The position numbers were made by a program, and so were the translations under genes. DNA of 64,000 nt from assembly GCF_009760905.1 (NCBI RefSeq), contig NZ_VIRW01000010.1:1-64000 (forward strand), read 5' to 3'. Below are positions 52,826 through 62,900 of the stretch, piece after piece (positions within the stretch are counted from its first letter, which is position 1; every line of letters starts with the position of its first letter). The notes under the pieces were generated by a model, which saw nothing but the letters and a program-made list of their open reading frames with translations, was not told where the DNA came from and did no database searches. The stretch is from Chitinibacter sp. GC72. Its GTDB lineage: Bacteria; Pseudomonadota; Gammaproteobacteria; Burkholderiales; Chitinibacteraceae.

Positions 52826-53485
52826 ATGTTGCAGGTGCAGAATCTCGCGGCTGCGCGAGGCGGGCGGGTGCTGTTTTCCGGCTTGAGCTTTACGCTGCTC
52901 GCCGGGCAGTGCCTGCATGTGCAGGGCGCAAATGGCGTCGGAAAAACGTCCTTGCTCAAAATGCTGGCGGGTTTATCGCCATCGCCTGTGGGCCGCGTTA
53001 GCTGGCAAGACAAAAGCTACGCCGAGTGGGGCGATGATTTGGGCGCGCAACTGCACTATCTGGGCCATCGTGACGCACTGAAAGACACGCTCAGCCCGCT
53101 GGAAAACCTGCTGATTGGCGCGCGCCTGCATGGTGTTCGGCTGACGGAACACACTGCGCTGCAGGTACTGCAGCGGGTCGGGCTGGCCTGCCATGCCGAT
53201 TTGCCGGTGCGCCAGCTCTCGCAAGGACAAAAACGCCGTGCCACGCTGGCCCGCTGTCTGGCCCTGCCACGCCCGATCTGGATTATGGATGAACCCTGGG
53301 TCGGTCTTGATCTGGCCGGGCAGGCCGAGCTGGGCGCATGGATTGCAGCTCATTTGAATAGTGGGGGTATTGCCATACTGACCTCGCATCAATTGCTGCC
53401 AGAGCAAATACCCAGTGTGAGTATTTTGGCGCTACATGCCCCCAACGCCGCAACCGCCGTGCCGGAGGCTGCATGGGCGTGCTGA
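52826..53485 (+). CDS. ccmA: Heme ABC exporter ATPase CcmA
   Basis: The product has 219 residues from ATG 52826 (MLQVQNLAAARGG), the usual CcmA beginning, with GGGGG a few bases upstream; an ATG 21 bases earlier is weaker. Walker A is GANGVGKTSLL, the signature LSQGQKRRATLARCL, and Walker B PIWIMDEPWVGLD. With CcmB it supplies the energy that releases holo-CcmE. The 3' end overlaps ccmB by 13 bases. Confidence 0.93.
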   Translation: MLQVQNLAAARGGRVLFSGLSFTLLAGQCLHVQGANGVGKTSLLKMLAGLSPSPVGRVSWQDKSYAEWGDDLGAQLHYLGHRDALKDTLSPLENLLIGARLHGVRLTEHTALQVLQRVGLACHADLPVRQLSQGQKRRATLARCLALPRPIWIMDEPWVGLDLAGQAELGAWIAAHLNSGGIAILTSHQLLPEQIPSVSILALHAPNAATAVPEAAWAC

Positions 53486-54147
53486 GTTTTTTTGCCAGCG
53501 TTCTTGAGCGCGATGTGCTGCTGGCGTGGCGGCAGCGCGGGGATGTATTGCTGGGGCTGATGTTTTTTATGCTGGTGGCCACGCTGTTTCCGCTGGCGGT
53601 GGGGCCCGAGCCGAACGGATTGCTGCGCATCGGCCCAGGCGTTTTGTGGGTTGCCGCCTTGCTCGCCAATTTGCTGGCGCTGCCCAGGTTGTTTCATGGC
53701 GACTGGATCGACGGCTCGCTGGAGCAATTACTGCTCGCGCCATACCCGCCCAGCATGATGGTGGCCGCCAAGTTTGCCGCGCACTGGCTGGTGACGAGTT
53801 TGCCGCTGGCACTGGCCGCGCCCTTGCTGGCGATTCAGTATGGCTTGCCGCTTGCGCAGTGCCTGATGCTGGTGGCCAGTTTGCTGGTGGGGACGCCGAT
53901 TATTACTGCGCTCGGCGGCATTGGCGCAGCGCTGACGCTGGGTTTGCGCCAGGGCGAAGTGCTATTGGCATTGCTGGTGCTGCCGCTGCTCGCGCCGGTG
54001 CTGATTTTTGGCAGCGGCGCGGTGGGCGCTGTAGCGGCAGGGCAAAGCGGAATGGCCGAATTGTCCTTGCTGGCGGCAATGGCGTGTACCAGCGTTTTTT
54101 TCGCCCCATGGCTGGCGGCCAAGGCTTTGCGACTGGCGATTGAATAA
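53473..54147 (+). CDS. ccmB: Heme exporter membrane subunit CcmB
   Basis: The product has 224 residues and six membrane spans, the standard CcmB size. Typical segments are LERDVLLAWRQRGDVLLGLM at the start, LPRLFHGDWIDGSLEQLLLA and TPIITALGGIGAALTLGLRQ. It forms the membrane part of CcmAB, which works with CcmCDE at the inner membrane. It overlaps ccmA and is followed directly by ccmC. Confidence 0.93.
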   Translation: MGVLSFFASVLERDVLLAWRQRGDVLLGLMFFMLVATLFPLAVGPEPNGLLRIGPGVLWVAALLANLLALPRLFHGDWIDGSLEQLLLAPYPPSMMVAAKFAAHWLVTSLPLALAAPLLAIQYGLPLAQCLMLVASLLVGTPIITALGGIGAALTLGLRQGEVLLALLVLPLLAPVLIFGSGAVGAVAAGQSGMAELSLLAAMACTSVFFAPWLAAKALRLAIE

Positions 54148-54154
54148 GACAAAA

Positions 54155-54913
54155 ATGACCATGGATACTCCAAAAAACAAAGTTAACTGGCATTTATTTC
54201 ACTACGCCGCACCGAGCACGTTTTACCCGCTGGCGGGTAAGGCGATTCCGTGGCTGATGACACTGGCGGTGGTGCTGGCAGCCATCGGGTTGTGGATAGG
54301 CATGGCAGTTGCGCCGTCGGATGCGCAGCAGGGCGATGGCTACCGGATTATTTATCTGCACGTGCCAAGCAGCTGGATGGCAATGTTCATTTATATCGTG
54401 ATGGCGTTCTGGTCGGTGATTCATCTGGTGTGGAAAACGCGTCTTTCCGCTTTGATGGCGCAGGCGCTGGCACCTACTGGCGCATGGATGGCGCTGATGT
54501 CGCTGGTGACTGGTGCGCTATGGGGCAAGCCGATGTGGGGCACTTGGTGGGTGTGGGACGCGCGGCTGACGTCGATGCTGCTGCTGTTTTTTCTGTATCT
54601 GGGCTTTATTGCGCTGACGCGCAGCATTGATGACCCGGATCGCAGCGATCAGGCCGGATCGTTGCTGGCGATTGTGGGGGTTTTCAATGTGCCGGTGATT
54701 TATTTCTCGGTCTACTGGTGGAACACACTGCATCAAGGGGCGTCGGTTTCCAGCAAGGGCAGCAGCATGGCCGGTGTCATGCTCGCCGCGATGTTGCTGA
54801 TGAGCCTGGCAGCGTGGATGTATAGCATCGCGATGACGCTTAGACGGGTGCGGGTGCTGATTTTGCAGCGCGAAGCGAGTACACGCTGGGTACAGGAGTT
54901 GAACATACTTTAA
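54155..54913 (+). CDS. ccmC: Heme-handling membrane protein CcmC
   Basis: The product has about 252 residues from ATG 54155; ATG 54161 and an upstream TTG inside ccmB are alternatives. It carries the tryptophan-rich motif GTWWVWDARLTSMLL that positions heme, flanking His residues in LHVPSSWMAMF, and six spans. It loads heme onto CcmE. About 195 bp to ccmD hold a dispersed repeat and a short tandem duplication. Confidence 0.93.
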   Translation: MTMDTPKNKVNWHLFHYAAPSTFYPLAGKAIPWLMTLAVVLAAIGLWIGMAVAPSDAQQGDGYRIIYLHVPSSWMAMFIYIVMAFWSVIHLVWKTRLSALMAQALAPTGAWMALMSLVTGALWGKPMWGTWWVWDARLTSMLLLFFLYLGFIALTRSIDDPDRSDQAGSLLAIVGVFNVPVIYFSVYWWNTLHQGASVSSKGSSMAGVMLAAMLLMSLAAWMYSIAMTLRRVRVLILQREASTRWVQELNIL

Positions 54914-54942
54914 AAATGCTGCGCCCTGAAGGAAGTACCCTT

Positions 54943-55059
54943 GGGGTGCGCGCTCCGTGATAGCGCATCGGGCGGTACTCGCAATCTTCATGTACTTCAG
55001 TACATTCCGGTTGCTGCGTTCCGGCCTCAACGCTCTGACGGGCGCTCGCTACTTTTCAA
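54943..55059 (-). repeat. Dispersed ~115-bp repeat, copy 2 (ccmC-ccmD spacer)
   Basis: On the minus strand it reads GTAGCGAGCGCCCGTCAG ... GGCCGGAACGCAGCA ... GCGAGTACCGCCCG ... ATCACGGAGCGCGCACCCC, aligning with 18742-18862. The core AATGTACTGAAGTACAT is palindromic. Confidence 0.65.
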
Positions 55060-55067
55060 GCATGTTC

Positions 55068-55093
55068 AATCGCGGTAATTAATCGCGGTAATT
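55068..55093. repeat. 13-bp perfect tandem duplication before ccmD
   Basis: AATCGCGGTAATT occurs twice head to tail. It ends 14 bp before the ccmD ATG, just upstream of its GGAAGG site. Confidence 0.8.
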
Positions 55094-55107
55094 GGGAAGG
55101 AATTGCA

Positions 55108-55350
55108 ATGTACTGGAATAGCTGGAGCGAATTTATTGCCATGGGTGGCTATGGGGTATATGTCTGGGGCTCTTTTATAGCCTGTTCTGTAGCCATATGC
55201 ATGGAGGGTGTATTGCTGGCTCATGCCCGCAGACAAACAATGCGGCAAATCGCCCGCGCCAGCATGCTGGCCAATCTGGCGCGCAGTCAGGTGGCAGGGC
55301 TACAGGTGGCGGATCAACACAAGGCCAGTCAACAGGAGGGCGCGCAATGA
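55108..55350 (+). CDS. ccmD: Small membrane protein CcmD
   Basis: The product has 80 residues with the CcmD signature [18 protein letters not shown] leading into its single span, then a basic tail. It is longer than the usual 45-65 residues owing to a Gln/Ala-rich C-terminus. It holds the CcmCE complex together during holo-CcmE release. GGAAGG precedes the ATG. Its stop overlaps the ccmE start (ATGA). Confidence 0.88.
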   Translation: MYWNSWSEFIAMGGYGVYVWGSFIACSVAICMEGVLLAHARRQTMRQIARASMLANLARSQVAGLQVADQHKASQQEGAQ

Positions 55351-55796
55351 GCCCACGCCGCAAACGTATGCTCTGGGTCGCAGGTGCGCTACTGACCTTG
55401 GCCCTGGTGGCCTTTTTTGTCGTCAATGCTTTTCGCGAAAACCTAGTGTTTTTCTATAGCCCGACCCAGATTGTCGCAGGCGAAGCCCCCGAGGGGCGCG
55501 CTTTCCGCATTGGTGGCATGGTGGCCGAGCATTCGCTACAGCGCCAGCGCGATGGGGTCACGCTGCAATTTGCCGTCACTGATACCGACAAAACCATTGA
55601 GGTTCACTACCAAGGCCTGCTGCCTGATTTGTTCAAGGAAGGTAAAGGCGTCGTGGCGCAGGGCAGCTGGGACGGCAAAGTGTTTACCGCGACCGAAGTG
55701 CTGGCCAAGCACGATGAAAACTATATGCCCCCCGAAGCGCAAGAGGCCGTGAACAAGGCGCATCAGCGGGCAATCGAGAAAAAGGCCGTTCAATGA
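55347..55796 (+). CDS. ccmE: Periplasmic heme chaperone CcmE
   Basis: The product has 149 residues from ATG 55347 ([10 protein letters not shown]), with AGGAGGG upstream; a longer frame from 55197 runs inside ccmD and is not used. It has an N-terminal anchor span (about 8-28), the OB-fold ([32 protein letters not shown]), and the heme-binding His122 in [12 protein letters not shown]. It carries heme covalently from CcmC to CcmF. ATGA overlaps join it to ccmD and ccmF. Confidence 0.94.
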   Translation: MSPRRKRMLWVAGALLTLALVAFFVVNAFRENLVFFYSPTQIVAGEAPEGRAFRIGGMVAEHSLQRQRDGVTLQFAVTDTDKTIEVHYQGLLPDLFKEGKGVVAQGSWDGKVFTATEVLAKHDENYMPPEAQEAVNKAHQRAIEKKAVQ

Positions 55797-57766
55797 TTGG
55801 TGAACTGGGGTTATTTACGCTGATTCTGTCGACCTTGGTCGCGCTGGTGCTGGCGGTGTGCGGCATCGTTGGCGGGCAGACGGGCAGTGTGGCTTTGATG
55901 CGCATCACGCGCCCGGCAGCGGTGTGGCAATTATTATTGCTGGCTACATCGTTTGCCTTGCTGGCGGTGGCTTTTTTGCTGGATGATTTTTCGCTGATCT
56001 ATGTGGCCAAGCAATCGAACCGGCTCTTGCCTGATTTATATAAATTTGCCGCAGTTTGGGGCGGGCATGAGGGCTCGCTGCTGCTGTGGATTTTAATGCT
56101 CTCCGGCTGGACTGCAGCTGTGGCCTTGCTGGCACGCAGCATCCCGCTGCAGGTGCGCGCGCTGGTGCTGGGCGTGCTAGGGTTTGTTGCAGTGGGCCTG
56201 CATCTGTTTATTTTGCTCACTTCCAGCCCCTTTTCCCGCCTGCTGCCTGCCGCGCCCGAAGGCAATGATCTGAATCCATTATTGCAAGACCCGGGCCTGG
56301 TCTTTCATCCGCCGCTGCTGTATATGGGCTATGTCGGTTTTGCCGTGGCGTTTGCTTTTGCGATTGCCGCCTTGCTCACCGGGCGGCTCGATGCTGCGTG
56401 GGCGCGCTGGAGCCGCCCGTGGACTGCGGCGGCATGGGTGTCGTTGACGTTAGGCATTATGCTCGGCAGCGCCTGGGCCTATTACGAGCTGGGCTGGGGC
56501 GGCTGGTGGTTTTGGGATCCGGTTGAGAATGCGTCGTTTATGCCGTGGCTAGCGGGTACGGCGCTGATTCACTCGCTGGCGGTAGCCGAAAAGCGTAACG
56601 CCTTTAAGCACTGGACGGTGCTGCTGGCGATAGCCACTTTTTCGCTCTCCTTACTGGGGACGTTTCTGGTGCGCTCGGGCGTGCTGACTTCGGTGCATGC
56701 CTTTGCCACCGACCCGACTCGCGGCATGTTTATTCTGATTTTTCTGTGCGTGGTGATCGGCTCGTCGCTGCTGCTATATGCCTGGCGCGCGTACCAGATG
56801 GAAGGCGGTGGCGTATTTGCCTGGTGCTCGCGCGAAACGCTGCTGCTGCTCAATAATGTGCTGCTCACCGTGGCGTGTGCAACGGTGATGCTGGGCACGC
56901 TGTATCCGCTGCTGATCGACGCGCTGGGCATGGGCAAGCTCTCGGTCGGGCCGCCGTATTTCAATGCTGTGTTTGTGCCGCTGATGCTGCCGATGCTGCT
57001 CTTGGTCGGTATGGTGGGGACGATGCGCTGGAAACGTCACGCGCCGGGCGAGCTGGTGACGGCTTTGCGCCTGCCTGCGGTCATGGCGGTTGTGGGTGGC
57101 TTGTTGCTGCCATTGCTCTGGAGTAGCACCTGGCGCTGGGGCGTGGCGTTGGCGCTGGGTTTGGCGCTGTGGGTGGCGTTCACCGCTGCGCTCGACTGGC
57201 TGGGGCGTTTAAAGCTCAATTATGCAAAACAGGCCTCGTTCTGGCGCGCCATCCGGGCGCTGCCTGCTTCGTTTAACGGGATGCATCTGGCGCATCTGGG
57301 CGTGGCGGTGTTTGTCGCTGGCGTCACGGTGGTCTCGGGCTACGAGCGTGAGGATGACGTCAAAATGCTGCATGGCGACACGCTGGCCGTGGGCGGCTAC
57401 CTGCTGCGCTTTGACGGCGTGAGTGCCGAGCGCGCCAGCAATTATGCCGCCTTGCGCGGCTCGCTTGCGCTATTAAAAGACGGCAAGACCATCACCGTAT
57501 TGCACCCGGAAAAGCGCCAGTATTTCTCCAGCAAAATGCCGATGACCGAGGCCGACATTCATTCCACACCGTTTTACGATGTGTATGTCTCGCTGGGCGA
57601 GCCACTGGAAGCCAATCCATTTAGCGGTGCGTGGGTGATCCGTGCGCATTACAAACCGCTGATAGGCTGGGTCTGGGCTGGCTGCGTGCTGATGGCACTG
57701 GGCGGGGTGCTGGCTTTGAGTGATCGGCGCTATCGTTTGAAGAAAAAAGCAGAGGCCGCAGCATGA
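55793..57766 (+). CDS. ccmF: Cytochrome c heme lyase core CcmF
   Basis: The product is 657 residues, about fifteen spans. The tryptophan-rich motif [16 protein letters not shown] is at 237-252 with conserved HEGSLLLW (92-99) and [10 protein letters not shown] (171-180), the expected heme-binding regions. CcmF attaches heme to the CxxCH cysteines of apocytochromes together with CcmH and CcmI. It overlaps ccmE and ccmG by ATGA junctions. Confidence 0.94.
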   Translation: MIGELGLFTLILSTLVALVLAVCGIVGGQTGSVALMRITRPAAVWQLLLLATSFALLAVAFLLDDFSLIYVAKQSNRLLPDLYKFAAVWGGHEGSLLLWILMLSGWTAAVALLARSIPLQVRALVLGVLGFVAVGLHLFILLTSSPFSRLLPAAPEGNDLNPLLQDPGLVFHPPLLYMGYVGFAVAFAFAIAALLTGRLDAAWARWSRPWTAAAWVSLTLGIMLGSAWAYYELGWGGWWFWDPVENASFMPWLAGTALIHSLAVAEKRNAFKHWTVLLAIATFSLSLLGTFLVRSGVLTSVHAFATDPTRGMFILIFLCVVIGSSLLLYAWRAYQMEGGGVFAWCSRETLLLLNNVLLTVACATVMLGTLYPLLIDALGMGKLSVGPPYFNAVFVPLMLPMLLLVGMVGTMRWKRHAPGELVTALRLPAVMAVVGGLLLPLLWSSTWRWGVALALGLALWVAFTAALDWLGRLKLNYAKQASFWRAIRALPASFNGMHLAHLGVAVFVAGVTVVSGYEREDDVKMLHGDTLAVGGYLLRFDGVSAERASNYAALRGSLALLKDGKTITVLHPEKRQYFSSKMPMTEADIHSTPFYDVYVSLGEPLEANPFSGAWVIRAHYKPLIGWVWAGCVLMALGGVLALSDRRYRLKKKAEAAA

Positions 57767-58320
57767 AGCGCTCTTCGTCCATCATCCCATTGCTGCTGTT
57801 TATTGCGCTCGCGCTGCTGCTGGCTGTGGGCCTGCGGCTCAATCCGCGTGAGATTCCGTCGCCATTGATTGGTAAGCCTGCGCCGGCGTTTACGCTCGAC
57901 AGACTGGATCAGGCGGATCAAACGGATCTGAAGAAACCATTTGCCAGCGCAGCATTAAAAGGCCAGCCGTGGATACTCAACGTCTGGGCGTCGTGGTGCA
58001 GCGCCTGCATTGCCGAGCATCCGGTGCTCAATGCCTGGAAAGACAAGCTGGGTGCGCCGATGATCGGACTGGCGTACAAGGATCAGGACGCTGACGCCCG
58101 GCGCTGGCTGGCAGGGCGCGGCAACCCCTATTCCCAGGTGATTGCCGACCGAGACGGCCGGGTCGGGATTGATTTTGGCGTTTATGGCGTGCCGGAAACT
58201 TTTGTCATTGATGGCAAGGGCATTATTGTGCTCAAACACACTGGCCCGGTTACTGATGCGGTGATGAGTGACAAAATTATTCCGGCTTTGCAAGCCGCGC
58301 GCGTGGCGGGGGCTCACTAA
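57763..58320 (+). CDS. ccmG: Thioredoxin-like reductant CcmG (DsbE)
   Basis: The product has 185 residues: an N-terminal membrane anchor (about 6-24), then a thioredoxin fold with active site WCSAC at 78-82 in NVWASWCSACIAEHP and the family loop GVPETFVIDGKG with its cis-Pro. It keeps apocytochrome cysteines reduced for heme attachment. It ends 1 base before the ccmH start. Confidence 0.93.
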   Translation: MKRSSSIIPLLLFIALALLLAVGLRLNPREIPSPLIGKPAPAFTLDRLDQADQTDLKKPFASAALKGQPWILNVWASWCSACIAEHPVLNAWKDKLGAPMIGLAYKDQDADARRWLAGRGNPYSQVIADRDGRVGIDFGVYGVPETFVIDGKGIIVLKHTGPVTDAVMSDKIIPALQAARVAGAH

Positions 58321-58905
58321 ATGTTGATGAAATTTGCAATGCGCCTCGCCACCCTATGGCTGCTGAGTGCGGCGCTGGTTTCGCCAAGTCAGGCTGGAAT
58401 ATCCGCCGATAGCAGCGCAGCTTCTAACTCCATCTCCAGCGCCGCGTCTAGCGCCATCTCCAGTGACGTGGCGGTCGAAGAACGGCTGGTCGTATTGTCT
58501 AGCGAATTACGCTGTCTGGTTTGCCAGAACGAAAGTCTGGCCAGCTCGCGCGCGCCGCTGGCGGAAGATTTGCGCCGCGAAGTGCGTGAGCAAATCCGCG
58601 CCGGGCGCAGCGACGCGCAGATTATCGACTATCTGACTGCGCGCTATGGTGATTTTGTCACCTATCGGCCGCCGTGGCGTGGTCGTACCTTGCTGCTCTG
58701 GCTGGGGCCTTTTTGTCTGTTAATACTGGCTATGGGTATGTTTATGTACGGCATATCCAGAAAGAGACAGCAGCATATACCTGCTGATGTATCGCCTCTT
58801 GGTCGCTCATCTGATCAAGCGTCCAATCCGCTGTCCGATCGAGTGTCTAATCAGGAAGCGCTAGCGAGTTTGCAGCGCGAATTTGCCGAGAAAAGCCATG
58901 AATGA
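58321..58905 (+). CDS. ccmH: Cytochrome c maturation thiol protein CcmH
   Basis: The product has 194 residues with a signal peptide (MLMKFAMRLATLWLLSAALV) and the redox motif LRCLVCQN (Cys65, Cys68). A C-terminal span follows (LLLWLGPFCLLILAMGMFM). Between signal and domain lies an unusual Ser/Ala-rich stretch (residues about 29-48) made by short near-repeats in the DNA. It receives electrons from CcmG and reduces the apocytochrome. Its end overlaps ccmI by 8 bases. Confidence 0.92.
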   Translation: MLMKFAMRLATLWLLSAALVSPSQAGISADSSAASNSISSAASSAISSDVAVEERLVVLSSELRCLVCQNESLASSRAPLAEDLRREVREQIRAGRSDAQIIDYLTARYGDFVTYRPPWRGRTLLLWLGPFCLLILAMGMFMYGISRKRQQHIPADVSPLGRSSDQASNPLSDRVSNQEALASLQREFAEKSHE

Positions 58906-59857
58906 ATTTGCCCTGCTGTGCGCCGCGCTGGTGATGCTTACCCTGCTGGTGCTGCTGTACCCACTCTTGCGGCAGGATAAAAACGCCAGCATCCGGACCG
59001 ATACCGAAGCCTTGCGCCGCGCGCGCTATCAGATGCATGCCAGTGTCGTGGCCGAGTTGCAGGCCGATGTGGCCACAGGCCGCCTTAATCAGGCCGAATA
59101 CGCCGCCAGTCTGGCCGAGGCCGAAACGCGGCTGATTGCCGAGGCCGGGCGAAGCGAAGTGGCTTCTGCAAGCACGGTTGATACCGGGGCTGATGTCGGT
59201 GCTGGCGCGGCGGTTGGCGGTTCCACATTACAGTCACGCTCCGCCTTGCTCGGGCTTATCGGCATTGGTTTGCCGCTGCTGGCCGCGCTGCTGTATTTCC
59301 AGCTGGGCAATCCAGCCGCGCTAAATCCGCTTAATCGCCAGGCCGCGCCTGAAGGCAGCATGAACGCGATGATGGACGCAGCCAAAATCGAAGGCATGGT
59401 GAAAAGCCTGGAAGCCAAAATGGCGCTCGAGCCCGATAACGTCAAAGGCTGGCTGATGCTGGCGCGCAGCTATCGCACACTGGCGCGCTACGACGAGGCG
59501 GTGAAAGCCTATGAAAAAGCCTGGCCTGCAGTGCAAAAGGATGCTGGTGAGATGGCCCGCTTTGCCGGTTCGCTCGCGGTGCGCGACAATAGCTTTGCTG
59601 GTCGCCCAACACAGCTATTGGCGCGTGCGCTGGAAATGAACGCGCGCGAACCCGACGCGCTGATGCTCGCCGGCAGCGCCGCACTGCAACGCGGTGATCA
59701 CGCGGCGGCCATTCAGTGGTGGGAAAAACTGCTCGCGCTGCTGGAGAGCGAATCGGAAGACGCCCAATGGCTGCGTGAAGAAATCCGTCTGGTCAAAGAA
59801 GACGCGCAGAAAGCGGCGTCCCAAGCCGCCAGCGCACATGCCCAAAACCCTGAGTAA
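58898..59857 (+). CDS. ccmI: Cytochrome c maturation TPR protein CcmI
   Basis: The product has 319 residues from ATG 58898 (MNEFALLCAALVM), inside the last codons of ccmH (ATGAATGA). It has two membrane spans (about 3-20 and 110-130) and a C-terminal TPR domain (KGWLMLARSYRTLARYDEAV, DALMLAGSAALQRGDHAAAI) that holds apocytochrome tails. This is the last gene of the operon. Together these genes make a complete System I set, ccmABCDEFGHI. Confidence 0.9.
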   Translation: MNEFALLCAALVMLTLLVLLYPLLRQDKNASIRTDTEALRRARYQMHASVVAELQADVATGRLNQAEYAASLAEAETRLIAEAGRSEVASASTVDTGADVGAGAAVGGSTLQSRSALLGLIGIGLPLLAALLYFQLGNPAALNPLNRQAAPEGSMNAMMDAAKIEGMVKSLEAKMALEPDNVKGWLMLARSYRTLARYDEAVKAYEKAWPAVQKDAGEMARFAGSLAVRDNSFAGRPTQLLARALEMNAREPDALMLAGSAALQRGDHAAAIQWWEKLLALLESESEDAQWLREEIRLVKEDAQKAASQAASAHAQNPE

Positions 59858-59901
59858 TATTTCGCTACAGCTGAAGGCAAGGGGGCAAGGTAATCAAAGT
59901 T

Positions 59902-62900
59902 GTGGGCGGGATTCGTGTCAAAATCTGCTATATCAACGTCAAGACCAAGAAAAAAGCTTTCATCGTGGCCATTTCATTAAGCAGAACCATTCTGGCATTA
60001 CCGCAGAAGAATACCTCGCTGCACATTGTACTGATCACGGCGGTCATCTGTTTTGCCTACGTGCTGACTGGCAAGCTTAGCCTGTTGCTGGCTATTCCTC
60101 CCGGTTATGCATCTGCCATTTTTCCTCCTGCGGGCATTGCAGTTACGGCGGCATTCATTGCCGGAAGGCGCTCGATTCCCGGTGTTCTACTGGGCTCTTT
60201 TCTGCTCAATGTATGGATAGGGTATGAAAGTACCCAGTCAATTAGCGTGCTTGGCTGCACTGCGGCGCTGTGGATTGCCTGCGCTTCCGTGATTCAAGCT
60301 TGTGCGGGCGGCTGGTTGCTGCGCAAGATCGTGAATTACCCTGCCGCTTTTGATAACTTGCGGGATGTGGTGGCCTTTCAGCTGCTGTCCCCTTTGATCT
60401 GCCTGATTAGTGCAACATTATCAGTGAGTGCCTTGGTTATTCTTGGCATGGTGCAGCAGAGTAATTTCATGCTCAGCTGGTTGATGTGGTGGGTCGGCGA
60501 TACATTGGGTTTGCTGATTTTGCTGCCATTAACGATGGTTGTTGCCGGTCGGCCCCGTGCCCTGTGGCGCAAACGGGCCAGTACCGTTGCTATCCCCATG
60601 TTGTTTGCATTTTCCGTGCTGGTCGTACTGTATGTCCATGTGAGCCGTTGGGAGCAAGCGGAGTCGTTGGTCGAGTTTCGTTTATTGTCACAGCGAATTG
60701 CAGACAGTGTCCAGGCTCGGCTGGATAACCAGGAGTCTTTGCTGGAACAGACACATGGTTTTTTTGCCGGAACTGATGACGTAACGGCCGATGAATTTCG
60801 GCGGTTCTCCAAAGAAGCACTTAAGCGTTTTTCGATGATACGCGCCATCGAATGGGCCCCCCGTGTCGAATCCTCCCGGCGGCTTCAATTTGAGGCGCAG
60901 CAGCAAGCACGCATTCCAGGGTTTCAGATTAAGGATAGAAATAGCGGCAATGAGCTACATCCTGCACTCCCAAGAGCTGTGTATTACCCGATTACCTATA
61001 TCGAGCCTTATCCGGGGAATGAGGCTGCAATGGGCTTTAATATCCTCTCGACCCCTAATCGGGCTGAAGCATTGGCCAAAGCAATCCGGACCGGACGCGG
61101 TGTCGCAACTCCGCCGCTGCATTTGTTGCAAACGCCCGAGAGCCCTTTTGGGTTTTTATTGCTGCATGCCATTAAGAATTCCCGCTCTGGTGACGGTATC
61201 GTTCTGACCATTATCCAGGCAGACCAGTTCATGGCAAAAATACTGCCATCGGATCAGGAGCTGCTGCATATCCGCTTGATCGACACTGGCACCGCCCAAG
61301 TCGTTTACAACACCTTTCCAAGTACTAGCGCGCCTGCAATTTGGCAGCAAAAACTCATCTATGGTCAGCGCGAATTCTTGCTGGCGACTTCACCCAGTCC
61401 CATTTATCTGGACAAGCACCGAGGTTGGCAAAGTGCCGCTGTTCTGGCCGCCAGTATTCTGGGTATCAGTTTGCTGGGGGCATTTCTGATGCTGGGAACG
61501 GGATACGCTGCACGGGTTGAAGCCTTGGTTGATGAGAAAATTGCCGAGTTGACCGAAAGTACCGAGAAATTGACTGGACTGTATGAATTGTCGCCTTTAG
61601 GCATTGCGCTGGCGGATATGGATGGCCGTTATCTGGAGTTTAATGAATCGTTTCGACGGATTACAGGGTATGGCGAACAAGAGTTGAAGCAGTCGGATCA
61701 TTTGGAGCTGACACCAGAAAAATATCGCCAAAGTGATCAGCTTCAGCTCGAACAACTGCGAAAGCAGGGGCGCTATGGCCCATATGAGAAAGAGTATGTC
61801 CGCAAAGATGGCCAATGGGTGCCTGTAAGCCTAAATGCTTTGCTGATTCATGGCAAAAATGGTGAACAGTTTATCTGGTCAATCGTGGAGGATATTTCCG
61901 AGCGGAAAAGTGTTGAAGAAGCTTTAAGGGTGAGTGAAGAGCGCTGGAAATTTGCACTTGAAGGTGCGGGTGACGGTGTGTGGGACTGGAATTTGCAAAC
62001 GGGTGAAATTTTGTTCTCCCGTCAGGAAATGACAGTGATCGGCTATCCCGGAGAGGAGGCTCAGTCAATTACGCTGGCGCAGTGGATGTTGCATCAGCAT
62101 CCTCAGGATCAGGCTTTGCGGCAGGCTGCTGTGCAGGCGCATCTGAGTGGGCAGGCCCCCTTTTATCAGTGCGAATATCGGGTTCGGACCCGTGATGGAC
62201 GCTGGAAATGGATCTTGGCGCGCGGGATGCTCGTCAGCCGCACTGAGGATGGCCAGCCTTTGCGTATGATAGGAACGCATGCCGATATTGATGAACGCCA
62301 ACGCATGCAGCGCAAAGAGGCAATGCGCAGTAATGTGATGGAAATGCTGGCTCGTGGAGTACGGCTCAAGGAAATACTTGATGTATTAATCGCAATGCTT
62401 GAGGCAGAAGATGATGAGTTGATTTATGCCACTTTCAATCATGATGAAGCAGGTGGTTATGCACTGGCAGGCACCTGTCTGCCTTTGCTCTGGTATCCAA
62501 AACAGCCCGAAGTTGCCATGCCTGTGCACAATGTAGCAGGTCAGGATGGGGTGAGCGCAACGCCGGTTGAGGGGGTCGAGCTTTGCCGCTCTGAGCTAAT
62601 TGTTTCGGACCGGGATGTGGTTGAAGGCATTCTCGTTTCATTTCACAAACAGGTAGGTGGGCGCTCTATTGCGGATGCCGAGCTGCAACAACAGGCGGCC
62701 AAGTTAATTGGCGTTGCGATTAAGCACAAACGCACAGAAGAACAATTGCTGCTGGCTAACTCGGTCTATATGGCCAGTAGTGAAGCGATTATGGTGGTTG
62801 ATGCCGCAAACCGGATTGTTGCTGTTAATCCGGCATTTGAAACGATTACAGGATATGCCGCGACAGAAGTACTAGGGCATGACCCCAAGTTGATGAGATC

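Noticed and set aside
55154-55203. A GGGGTATATG...CATATG stretch inside ccmD resembles the GGGTAT hairpin repeat at 41646.
   Set aside because: It encodes the invariant [10 protein letters not shown] segment of CcmD, so the likeness is explained by coding and the right arm does not end in ATACCC.
55197-55346. CcmE with a 50-residue N-terminal extension.
   Set aside because: The stretch lies in another frame of ccmD, and a strong AGGAGGG site with an ATGA overlap marks the start at 55347.
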